Assembly (NCBI GenBank): GCA_020072845.1
Contig: JAIQGF010000001.1
Location: 62,001-126,000 of the forward strand
Direction: 5' to 3'
Length of the DNA stretch: 64,000 nucleotides
Source: Terriglobia bacterium
GTDB taxonomy: Bacteria > Acidobacteriota > Terriglobia > Terriglobales > Acidobacteriaceae
The notes under the pieces are model-generated. The model saw nothing but the letters and a program-made list of their open reading frames with translations. It made no database searches and had not been told where the DNA came from. Of the stretch, positions 17,450-24,739 are shown one piece after another (the first letter of the stretch is position 1; the number at the start of each line of letters is the position of its first letter). The position numbers were made by a program, and so were the translations under genes.

Positions 17450-17920
17450 TCAGAACTCCGGAACCAGGTTCGCCCGTTCGACGTTGCCCAATTCGATCTC
17501 GACCGCGTGCGCCGGCGCCTTCTTGCTGCCTACCTCCAGCGCGACGCGTCCCTCGCGCAGGCCCTGCAACCGTCCTTCAAAGTGACGGCTGCCCTCCACC
17601 GGCTCGCACGTGCTCAGGCGAACCCGGCTGCCGGCGAAGCGCTCGTAATCAGCCGCCTTCACCAGCTTGCGATCCAGCCCCGGCGAAGAAACCTCCAGCG
17701 TATACGAACCGGGGATCGCGTCCTCGACATCGAGGATGGTCCCCAGCTCGCGGCTGACGAATGCGCAATCCTCGTGCGTTACCCCGCCCGGCTTATCAAT
17801 GAACAAGCGCAGCAGGCGGGCCTTGCCGCCGCCCCGGAACTCGACATCCACCAGTTCGAGACCTTGGGATGCGGTGACGCGCTCGGCAATTTGCCGCACG
17901 TGCTCCAGCTCGATCGCCAT
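17450..17920 (-). CDS. rimP: Ribosome maturation factor RimP
   Basis: 156 residues from the ATG at 17920 (MAIELEHVRQIAERVTASQGLELVDVEF). The family core LLRLFIDKPGGVTHEDCAFVSRELGTILD and the GSYTLEVSSPGLDRKL motif are clear, followed by the C-terminal Sm-like barrel. RimP is needed for 30S maturation and is the usual first gene of rimP-nusA-infB. A longer in-frame reading from 18004 would translate the leader hairpin and was rejected. Confidence 0.94.
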   Translation of the reverse strand: MAIELEHVRQIAERVTASQGLELVDVEFRGGGKARLLRLFIDKPGGVTHEDCAFVSRELGTILDVEDAIPGSYTLEVSSPGLDRKLVKAADYERFAGSRVRLSTCEPVEGSRHFEGRLQGLREGRVALEVGSKKAPAHAVEIELGNVERANLVPEF

Positions 17921-17950
17921 TTTCGTGTTCGGACCGGCTGGGGACAGCTC

Positions 17951-17976
17951 AAATAAAAAGTGGGCTCGCGCCCACT
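17951..17976 (-). promoter_or_regulatory. Terminator-like hairpin in the rimP leader (possible attenuator)
   Basis: On the minus strand AGTGGGC, a GCGA tetraloop and GCCCACT form a 7-bp stem at 17976-17959, followed at once by a U-rich run (TTTTATTT on the coding strand). It has the form of an intrinsic terminator, yet the rimP ATG is 30 bases further downstream. A leader terminator ahead of nusA would be a natural attenuation point; this role is inferred. Confidence 0.6.
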
Positions 17977-18160
17977 GGTTATCGTCGCCGAAGCTGTCCG
18001 ACACAGCAGTCGCTTACAAATATACGCCTCGAAGGGGCAAAAGACAAACCGGGCTGGAACTCCAAATTGCGCTCTATCTATAAGATGCGCGAGGTGCCTT
18101 GCGCGATTCGGAAGCCACAAGGTCACGGCGTTAGGCTTCAGGCTTAAGCATGAGACGAAT

Positions 18161-18215
18161 AGGGGCCCCTCGACTCGGCGTCGCCAACACCGGACGACGC
18201 CTCGCTAGGATGACA
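18161..18215. repeat. Dispersed GAGCGAGG/GAGTCGAGG repeat with hairpin insert
   Basis: Read on the minus strand it runs TGTCATCCTAGCGAGG, an insert containing CGTCG and CGACG, then CCGAGTCGAGGGGCCCC. The same two outer halves occur at 36581-36656 with a different insert. It lies in the 515-base gap between rimP and argC. Confidence 0.65.
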
Positions 18216-18310
18216 TCTGTGTTGATCCCGCTTACCCTCCGTGACTCCGTGGCGAAGCTTCAGCTTCCAGATCCATCCAGTTTGAGGCCTAAGTCCGAAA
18301 CCTGCAGCCC

Positions 18311-18364
18311 TGCCTTGCGCCTTGTGCCGTGCGCCGTGCGCCGCGAGCCTTGCCCCTTGTCCCT
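18311..18364. repeat. Short-period degenerate repeat, word TGCGCCTTG/TGCGCCG
   Basis: A pyrimidine-rich run of CCTTGCGCCTTGTGCCGTGC type units occurs upstream of the arg promoter. A shorter unit, GGCTTCAGGCTTAAGC, lies at about 18133-18148. No gene is seen in the gap 17921-18435. Confidence 0.5.
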
Positions 18365-18374
18365 GTTTTTTCGG

Positions 18375-18427
18375 TTGACACCGCCCGCAATGAGTGCATA
18401 AATATTCATTGCATGCATAATTATTCC
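18375..18427 (+). promoter_or_regulatory. arg operon promoter with two ARG-box-like sites
   Basis: TTGACA at 18375-18380 is followed after 17 bases by an AT-rich -10 region (ATAAAT, 18398-18403). Two similar 14-base sites overlap and follow the -10: TGCATAAATATTCA (18395-18408) and TGCATAATTATTCC (18414-18427), 19 bases apart. They resemble the ARG box bound by ArgR/AhrC (TGAAT/ATTCA half-sites around an AT centre). Repression by arginine is inferred. Confidence 0.55.
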
Positions 18428-18435
18428 GGAAGGTT

Positions 18436-19572
18436 ATGGGCCCGCTTATGAGCGCAGAACTGCAATCCGCCGTCGTCGGCGCCACCGGGTATTCCGGGCA
18501 GGAGCTTACCCGCATCCTGTTTCAGCACCCGCGCATGAGACCGCCGCTGCTGCTCGCGCGGGAGAGCGACAACGGCAGCGCCACCGCCGAGATCATCTCG
18601 CCGGTGGACGGCACCACGGTGCCCATCCATCCTTTCTCCTGGCGGCTGCTGCACCAGCGCGGTGTTGACCTGCTGTTCCTGGCCACGCCGCACGAAGTTT
18701 CGCGCGCCTGGGTGCCGGAGGCAATGGAGCGCGGGCTGCGCGTGATTGACCTGAGCGGCGCGTGGCGGCTGCGCACCCACCAGTACGCCGCCGTGTACGG
18801 CTTCAAAGACATTGGCTCGCCCGCCTCCGAGGCGGTGATGGACAAGGCGCTATACGGGCTGCCGGAACTCTGCCGCGCCCAGCTGCCCGACGCGCAACTG
18901 GTCGCCAATCCCGGCTGCTATCCGACGTCGGCCATCCTGGCGCTGGCGCCGCTGATCGAAGCCGGGCTGCTCGACGTGGAGCACGGCGTGGTGTGCGATT
19001 CGAAATCCGGCGTCTCCGGCGCGGGCAAGTCGCCGACGGCGGAAACGCATTTCGTCGAGACCGCGGAAAATTTTCGCGCCTACTCGGCATTCACCCACCG
19101 GCACGCCGGCGAGATTTTGGAACAATTGCAACTCGCGCCCGAGCAACTGACGTTCAGCACGCACCTGCTGCCCATCCGCCGCGGGATTTTGTCGAGCATT
19201 TACGCCCACTTGAAGCGGGTGGTCACGGCATCGGAGTTGGAAGAGCTGATTCGCGACTTTTACGCGAGCAGCCCCTTCGTAAGGATTTTCGCGCCGCCGC
19301 GTCTGCCCGAGGTGCAGCACTCGCAGCACTCGAATTTTTGCGACATCGGTTGGGTGCTGGCGCCCGACGGCAAGCGCGTGATGCTGGTCTCCTGCCTCGA
19401 CAACCTGATCAAGGGCGCGGCCGGGCAGGCGGTGCAGAGCATGAACCTGATGTACGGCTGGGACGAGCGCGAGGGACTGATCCCGGTACCGGCCACGCGC
19501 AGCCGCTTCCCGCGCGCTGCCTACGTAGCGGCGGCAACGCAGGCGAGCTACGTTGCGGGGACGGTCCATTGA
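18436..19572 (+). CDS. argC: N-acetyl-gamma-glutamyl-phosphate reductase
   Basis: 378 residues; NADPH-dependent third step of arginine synthesis. The Rossmann motif AVVGATGYSGQEL opens the protein, and the catalytic cysteine is in VANPGCYPTSAI. Family segments LVSCLDNLIKGAAGQAVQ and HLLPIRRGILSSIY follow. Starts at 18436 (GGAAGG just upstream) or 18448 (MSAELQS) are both possible. It heads a coupled arginine operon; its TGA overlaps the argB start. Confidence 0.95.
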   Translation: MGPLMSAELQSAVVGATGYSGQELTRILFQHPRMRPPLLLARESDNGSATAEIISPVDGTTVPIHPFSWRLLHQRGVDLLFLATPHEVSRAWVPEAMERGLRVIDLSGAWRLRTHQYAAVYGFKDIGSPASEAVMDKALYGLPELCRAQLPDAQLVANPGCYPTSAILALAPLIEAGLLDVEHGVVCDSKSGVSGAGKSPTAETHFVETAENFRAYSAFTHRHAGEILEQLQLAPEQLTFSTHLLPIRRGILSSIYAHLKRVVTASELEELIRDFYASSPFVRIFAPPRLPEVQHSQHSNFCDIGWVLAPDGKRVMLVSCLDNLIKGAAGQAVQSMNLMYGWDEREGLIPVPATRSRFPRAAYVAAATQASYVAGTVH

Positions 19573-20351
19573 GGCTGGTCATCAAAATTGGCGGCGCCCT
19601 GCTGGATGATGCCACCCTGGTGGACCGTTGCGCGCGCTGCGTTGCCGGCCTGGTCGAGAGCGGCGACCAGGTGGCGGTGGTGCATGGCGGTGGCAAAGCA
19701 CTGACGCGGCTTCTGGAACGCCTGGGCAAGAAAAGCGAGTTCGTTCACGGCTTGCGCGTTACCGACGCCGAAACGCGCGATGCCGCGTTGATGGTGCTCG
19801 CCGGCGGGATCAACAAGAAACTTGTGGGCGCGCTGGGCAAGCTGGGACAGCCGGCGATCGGTATGTGCGGTGGCGACGGCCTCAGTTTCCGCGCTCGCAA
19901 GCGCGTCAACGGCGGCACGGACCTGGGATTCGTGGGCGAGATTTCGTCGGTGGATCCGCATTGGCTGAACGCGATCTGGAACGCCGGCGCGGTGCCGGTG
20001 ATCGCCAGCCTGGCGCTGGGCGCGGACGGCGAGTATTACAACATCAACGCCGACCAGATGGCGGCGGCGTGCGCGGTGGCGTGCCAGGCAGCGCGGTTGG
20101 CGTTCTTGACCGACGTGAACGGGGTCCTGGACGCGTACCGGTGCGTCATTCGTGTGCTGCCGGCGCACAATATCGCGGTACTGCGGGAGGCGGGGGTCAT
20201 CACCGGCGGCATGCTGCCGAAGCTGGAAGCGTGCGAGCGCGCGCTGGCCGGCGGCGTCGCTTCGGTGCACATCCTGCCGGGCGCGCAGATGGAAGCGCTC
20301 AACCAGTTTGCGAGGGGTGAAATCCAGGTGGGAACGGAGTTGATCGCGTGA
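19569..20351 (+). CDS. argB: Acetylglutamate kinase
   Basis: 260 residues from a TTG overlapping the argC stop (TTGA). The amino-acid kinase fold is clear: VIKIGGALLDD at the start, VVHGGGKALTRLLE, the NAG-binding NINADQMAAACA and the lysine-containing GGMLPKLEACERAL near the end. It phosphorylates N-acetylglutamate. No N-terminal extension of the arginine-sensing hexameric type is visible. The start codon is weak and coupling with argC probably drives initiation. Confidence 0.94.
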   Translation: MRLVIKIGGALLDDATLVDRCARCVAGLVESGDQVAVVHGGGKALTRLLERLGKKSEFVHGLRVTDAETRDAALMVLAGGINKKLVGALGKLGQPAIGMCGGDGLSFRARKRVNGGTDLGFVGEISSVDPHWLNAIWNAGAVPVIASLALGADGEYYNINADQMAAACAVACQAARLAFLTDVNGVLDAYRCVIRVLPAHNIAVLREAGVITGGMLPKLEACERALAGGVASVHILPGAQMEALNQFARGEIQVGTELIA

Positions 20352-21625
20352 ATCTCGAGGCGGTGGCACGGGCGGAAGCCAGACTTCTGCTGCCCACCTA
20401 CGATCGTAAGCGCGTGCTGTTTCGCCGCGGCCAGGGTTGCTATCTCTGGGACGACCGTGGCCGGCGGTACCTGGATTGGCTCAGCGGGATCGGGGTGTGC
20501 GCGCTCGGCTACAACCACCCGGCGGTGCTGGCGGCCATCCGCAAGCAAGCGCCGCGATTGGTGCACATTTCCAATCTCTTTTACCACGACTATCAGGCCG
20601 CTTTGGCCGAGCGCCTGGCCAGGATCTCCGGCCTCGACCGCGCGTTTTTCTGCAACAGCGGCAGCGAGGCCATCGAGGGAGCGCTGAAGCTGGCGCGCGC
20701 CTACGCGCGACTCCATAACAAGAACGGAAGCAAGGCGCCGTGGCGGTTCCTCGCCATGGAAAATTCGTTCCATGGCCGCACCGCGGGCGCTCTGGCGGCA
20801 ACCGCGACGAAAAAATATCGCGAGCCGTTCGAGCCCTTGCTGCCCGGCGTGCGCTTCGTCAAATTCAACAACGCCGCCGACCTGGAAAAGAAGTTCGATG
20901 GCAGCGTGTGCGCGGTCCTCCTCGAGCCCATCCAGGGCGAGGGCGGCATCAACCCGGTGACGCCGGAATTCTTTTCGCTTGCGCGCAAGCTGGCCGAGCG
21001 TCACGGCGCGCTGCTGATCGCCGATGAGATCCAATGCGGTCTGGGGCGCACCGGAGAATACTTCGCGTTCCAGAAATACGGCGTCACGCCCGACATTCTG
21101 GCTCTGGCAAAGCCGCTGGCGTCGGGCCTGCCGCTGGGCGCCATCGTGACCCGCGAACACGTCGCCGCCGCCATCAAGCCGGGCCTGCACGGCACCACCT
21201 TCGGCGGCGGGCCGCTGGCCTGCGCCGTGGCCATCACCTTCCTCGATACTTTGCAGCGCGAAAACGTGATCGCGAACGTGCGGCGAGTGGGAAAGTATTT
21301 TCGCGAGAAGCTGGAGACGGTGAAGCGGCAGCATCCCTCGGTGGTGGAGGCGCGCGGAATCGGACTGATGCTGGCGCTGCAACTGGGAGTCCCGGGAAAA
21401 GACGTGGTGGACGCCTGCCTGGCGCGCGGGCTGGTGATCAATTGCACGCACGACACGGTGCTGCGCTTCCTTCCGCCTTTCATCATTACGGAAAAACAGG
21501 TGGACGAGGGCATGAAGCTGCTCGACCAGGCGCTCACCGAAGTCGAATCGAAAAACGGATCGCGGGTGCCCCATCCTAGCCCGGGTTTGGCTAGGGTGGG
21601 TGTGACGACAGGCAAAAAACGCTAA
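20348..21625 (+). CDS. argD: Acetylornithine aminotransferase (class III)
   Basis: 425 residues from a GTG overlapping argB (GTGA). PLP-enzyme features: SGSEAIEGALKLARAY, the ADEIQCGLGRTGEYFAF motif and the Schiff-base lysine in ALAKPLASGLPLG. It makes N-acetylornithine. The last about 22 residues (after SKNGS) come from a palindromic repeat and are not part of the family fold. The stop overlaps the next ATG by one base (TAATG). Confidence 0.93.
   Translation: MNLEAVARAEARLLLPTYDRKRVLFRRGQGCYLWDDRGRRYLDWLSGIGVCALGYNHPAVLAAIRKQAPRLVHISNLFYHDYQAALAERLARISGLDRAFFCNSGSEAIEGALKLARAYARLHNKNGSKAPWRFLAMENSFHGRTAGALAATATKKYREPFEPLLPGVRFVKFNNAADLEKKFDGSVCAVLLEPIQGEGGINPVTPEFFSLARKLAERHGALLIADEIQCGLGRTGEYFAFQKYGVTPDILALAKPLASGLPLGAIVTREHVAAAIKPGLHGTTFGGGPLACAVAITFLDTLQRENVIANVRRVGKYFREKLETVKRQHPSVVEARGIGLMLALQLGVPGKDVVDACLARGLVINCTHDTVLRFLPPFIITEKQVDEGMKLLDQALTEVESKNGSRVPHPSPGLARVGVTTGKKR
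21569..21602. repeat. Palindromic repeat encoding the ArgD C-terminal tail
   Basis: CCCATCCTAGCC (21570-21581) pairs with GGCTAGGGTGGG (21589-21600) around CGGGTTT, with a single G-T pair. A related element with different stem letters is at 54097-54134. It lies before the argD stop, so it is translated. Confidence 0.75.
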
Positions 21626-22209
21626 TGGGGTTCGGCAAAGGAAAAATTCGCACGCGGAAGGCGGCCCTGCCGGACGCACCGGCGATTCACGCGCTGATCG
21701 CGCACTACGCTGATCAGGACGTCCTGCTGCCACGCACCATCGGCGAGATCTGCGAAAACGTGCGCGACTTCACCGTGGTCGAGCAGAACGGGCGCGTGAT
21801 CGGCTGCGGCGCGCTGCACCTCTATGGCCAGCACCTGGCGGAGGTGCGATCCATCGCGGTGGCGCGCGAGGCGCAAGGCCGGGGCGCCGGGAGCAAGCTG
21901 GTGGAAGCGCTGCTGAAGGAATCGCGCCAGCACCAGGTCGCGCAGGTGTGCCTGTTCACGCGCTCGCCGGAGTATTTCGGGCGGCTGGGGTTTGTCGAAG
22001 TGCCGCACGCCGTGCTGCCGGACAAGATTTTCAAGGACTGCCGCAACTGTCCGCTGTTCACCCGCTGCGACGAGAAGGCGATGATTTATGCGGGCGCAGC
22101 GGCGCTCGCCGAAATTCCCGAATGCACCCGTGAAATTGACGCCGTGCTCCGCCCGGAGCGGCAGCCGGCCGTCGCCACCCTGGTCCGTATCGGCCGCGCT
22201 GAATCATGA
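21625..22209 (+). CDS. argA: GNAT N-acetyltransferase, short ArgA-type amino-acid acetyltransferase
   Basis: 194 residues. A GNAT domain fills about 8-150 with the acetyl-CoA loop SIAVAREAQGRGAGSKL and the ending YFGRLGFVEVPHAVLPDKIFKDCRNCPLF, which matches the short, kinase-free glutamate acetyltransferases found in arg operons of several phyla. It would supply N-acetylglutamate. Position between argD and argJ, coupled to both (TAATG upstream, ATGA downstream), supports the role. The cysteine pair CRNC...C is typical of this group. Confidence 0.8.
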   Translation: MGFGKGKIRTRKAALPDAPAIHALIAHYADQDVLLPRTIGEICENVRDFTVVEQNGRVIGCGALHLYGQHLAEVRSIAVAREAQGRGAGSKLVEALLKESRQHQVAQVCLFTRSPEYFGRLGFVEVPHAVLPDKIFKDCRNCPLFTRCDEKAMIYAGAAALAEIPECTREIDAVLRPERQPAVATLVRIGRAES

Positions 22210-23384
22210 AGCTCGCCGCCGAGATCCTCGTACCGCGGGGATTTGAATTCTCCTCCGCCACCGCCGGCATCAAGCTCTCGGGCTCCCCCGACATGGCGCT
22301 GGCGCTCGCTCCGCACGGCGCCAATGCGGTGGCGATGTTCACCACCAATCGCGTGATTGCCGCTCCGCTGATATGCGGGCGCGAGCATCTGCGCCGAACC
22401 CGGGGACGCGTGCACGCCGTGGTGGTGAATTCCGGCAACGCAAACTGCGCAACAGGAGAAGCGGGCCGGCGCGCGTGCGAGCAGGTCTGCCGCAGGGTCG
22501 CCAAGGCGGCGGGATGCAAGCAGGACGAAGTCTTCCCTGCTTCCACCGGCATCATCGGCGTGCCGCTGCCCGCCGACAAGCTGATCAGCGCAATACCACG
22601 ATTGTTCGCTGCCCGTTCAACCGCCGTCGCCGGGGCAGAAAATTTCGCGCGCGCCATCATGACCACCGACACGCGCATGAAAACCGCTTCAGCGCGCTTC
22701 GGCGACGTCACGCTGTTCGGGACATGCAAAGGCGCCGGGATGATTCATCCCCGGCTGGCGACCATGCTGGTGTACCTGTTCACCGACGCCGAGGCGAGTC
22801 CGCGCGAACTGGGCGCATTGCTGCGCGACACCGTGCATGTCACCTTCAACCGCATGAACGTGGATACCGACACTTCCACCAACGACACCGTGCTCCTGCT
22901 GGCGAGTGGCGAAGCGGGCAAGGTGAAGAAAAAAGACTTTGGCGCGGGGTTGCAGGCGGTGTGCGAGTCACTGGCGAAGCAGATTGTCAGCGACGGCGAA
23001 GGCGTGAAGCACGTGGTGAATTTGCGCATCGAGGGCGCGCGCTCCGATGCCGAGGCGTCGCAGGTGGCGAAGGCGATCGGCAATTCCATGCTGGTGAAGA
23101 CGGCATGGGCGGGCGCCGATCCCAACTGGGGCCGCGTGCTGGCGGCGGTTGGCTACTCCGGCGTGGCGATTGATCCCGCGAAGGTGGATATTTTTTTCGG
23201 GAAACACCAGGTCTGCCGTCGCGGCGTCGCGGCGCGGTTCGACGCAAAGAAAGTGCACGCCTATCTCACCCAGCCGGTGTTCGATGTCCGCGTGCAACTA
23301 GGCCGCGGCAAGGTGGGCGCGACGTTCTGGACGTGCGACCTGACCAGCGAGTACGTGCACATCAACGCCGATTACCACACGTAA
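22206..23384 (+). CDS. argJ: Glutamate N-acetyltransferase / ornithine acetyltransferase
   Basis: 392 residues of the ArgJ/OAT family, which recycles the acetyl group from N-acetylornithine to glutamate. The protein self-cleaves before the threonine in the motif KGAGMIHPRLATML; that Thr is present. Other family blocks are NSGNANCATGEAG, FPASTGIIG, NRMNVDTDTSTNDT and the C-terminal WTCDLTSEYVHINADYHT. It ends the operon. With argA upstream the pathway has both a supply and a recycling enzyme. Confidence 0.95.
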   Translation: MKLAAEILVPRGFEFSSATAGIKLSGSPDMALALAPHGANAVAMFTTNRVIAAPLICGREHLRRTRGRVHAVVVNSGNANCATGEAGRRACEQVCRRVAKAAGCKQDEVFPASTGIIGVPLPADKLISAIPRLFAARSTAVAGAENFARAIMTTDTRMKTASARFGDVTLFGTCKGAGMIHPRLATMLVYLFTDAEASPRELGALLRDTVHVTFNRMNVDTDTSTNDTVLLLASGEAGKVKKKDFGAGLQAVCESLAKQIVSDGEGVKHVVNLRIEGARSDAEASQVAKAIGNSMLVKTAWAGADPNWGRVLAAVGYSGVAIDPAKVDIFFGKHQVCRRGVAARFDAKKVHAYLTQPVFDVRVQLGRGKVGATFWTCDLTSEYVHINADYHT

Positions 23385-23387
23385 GAT

Positions 23388-23427
23388 ATTTGGTGATTTC
23401 TTAAGTTTTGTAATTTGGTAATTTACC
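23388..23427. repeat. AT-rich short-period repeat after argJ
   Basis: The run of ATTTGGTGATTTCTTAAGTT and TTGTAATTTGGTAATTTACC follows the argJ stop by 3 bases. The same TTCTTAAGTT word appears at 31110-31121. Confidence 0.5.
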
Positions 23428-23479
23428 GTGCACCATTGGTTGGAAATGTTGGACCTGCCGGGGATGGAGCCCGCAGGGC

Positions 23480-23520
23480 GGCAGAACCTAGCCCGGCACG
23501 TCAGTGCCGAGTTCACGGCT
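23480..23520. repeat. CCCGGCAC/GTGCCG palindromic repeat
   Basis: AGCCCGGCAC-GTCA-GTGCCGAGTT forms a 6-bp hairpin (23494-23509). It looks like an uninterrupted copy of the outer element seen split at 1618-1802. Confidence 0.6.
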
Positions 23521-23554
23521 GAAAACAAAAGCGATTACGCGGACCATTCGTCCC

Positions 23555-24616
23555 TTAGTGCGCCGAATGTTGCTGTGCATTCTTGTCTTTCGACCGTTCC
23601 AGGCGGGCTGCTTCCTCAAGAATTGGCCTCACCTGTGTTTTCAGCGTTTTGAATTCGTCGTCCGTCATTCCGTCGGGCGGCTCTTGTTCTTTCCGTAATA
23701 CCTCCAACCCTTGGTGGCCGTACTTCGCTGCATTATCCGAACACTTCCTTGCGTCGGAGCCATTCCGCGCGGCACACTCGTGATAGGTGTACGCGACCAG
23801 CGCCAAGGCTCGCAGATTCGCCGGTTCGCACTCCAATAGGCGCTCAGCCGTGCGCACAGCTTCATCTTCGTTCTTAAGTTGCTGGTATGCCATCATGAGG
23901 AGCTTGAGCGCCTCTGCCTTAACCACACTGTTTGGATACTGCCGAAGGAATCGTTCTACGGCCTGCACCCTTTCCGTAGGATTCGGCGTTTGGACAACCT
24001 TGACGTAGGCGTCGTATTCCGCCGGATCTTTGATGGTCATTTGCTGCGACGGGCTACTTCCTGCCACCACAGTTACTGCGATCGTGTTCGACTTGACCAC
24101 TCCCTTGCCGAGTTCCGGTGGGAGGTCTCGTTCTAGTTGTACCGTGTACTCGCCCGGTTCGACTACGTCATAGAGATAGCTGATTTCAATTGTGTCCTGG
24201 CACGTTTCATGCGGCTTTAGTTCGACGAGGATGTTGCGGGTTGTAATCCCGAAAGGGCTTCGCAGACTCTCTCGCATCTTGCGGAAGACTTCTGTCTCCG
24301 GCACCGCGTTTCCTTTGGAGTCGAGGACGATGGCCCGGTAATTGAACGCTGGATTGGTGAGAGCAAAGTGGAGAACATGCTCCGAATTGTTCTTCATCGT
24401 GATAATGAAAAACACTGGAGCCCCGGCCTTCCATGTCGCACCTCCCGGCGTTATCGCATTTTGCGAGAGGGCAATCTCCAGAACAAACGACGATTCTCCT
24501 TCCGCGAGGGCGCTGCTGACGCCAATGGCGGCTAGGAAGAGAGCACAAATCACGCATGCTATGCGCGGTACGGCGGGTCTTCTACTGGTCGCAACCCTTT
24601 TCAAATTCTCGCTCAT
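23555..24616 (-). CDS. Secreted protein with beta-sandwich N-half and TPR-like C-half
   Basis: 353 residues. A basic N-terminus and hydrophobic stretch (IACVICALFLAAIGVSSALA) form a signal peptide. Residues about 40-185 look like an Ig/CARDB-type beta domain (FIITMKNNSEHVLHFAL, GEYTVQLERDLP). Residues about 200-330 are helical with a tetratricopeptide pattern (ERFLRQYPNSVVKAEALKLLMMAYQQLKNEDEAVRTAERLL, then CEPANLRALALVAYTY). No family name is certain. GC content is lower than in the neighbours, and the gene stands alone. Confidence 0.7.
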   Translation of the reverse strand: MSENLKRVATSRRPAVPRIACVICALFLAAIGVSSALAEGESSFVLEIALSQNAITPGGATWKAGAPVFFIITMKNNSEHVLHFALTNPAFNYRAIVLDSKGNAVPETEVFRKMRESLRSPFGITTRNILVELKPHETCQDTIEISYLYDVVEPGEYTVQLERDLPPELGKGVVKSNTIAVTVVAGSSPSQQMTIKDPAEYDAYVKVVQTPNPTERVQAVERFLRQYPNSVVKAEALKLLMMAYQQLKNEDEAVRTAERLLECEPANLRALALVAYTYHECAARNGSDARKCSDNAAKYGHQGLEVLRKEQEPPDGMTDDEFKTLKTQVRPILEEAARLERSKDKNAQQHSAH

Positions 24617-24739
24617 GCCGATGCCTCAGCCGGATTATGCTCCCGCTCAACGAGTGATAACAGCCCTTATCGTAACTTATGCTCTTGCACCGGATATGAC
24701 GTAACTCAAACAGCTTAGCTTACGGTAAAGGCAATTCGT

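Noticed and set aside
23398-23430. Rho-independent terminator after argJ
   Set aside because: AT-rich repeat words without a GC stem followed by a T run.
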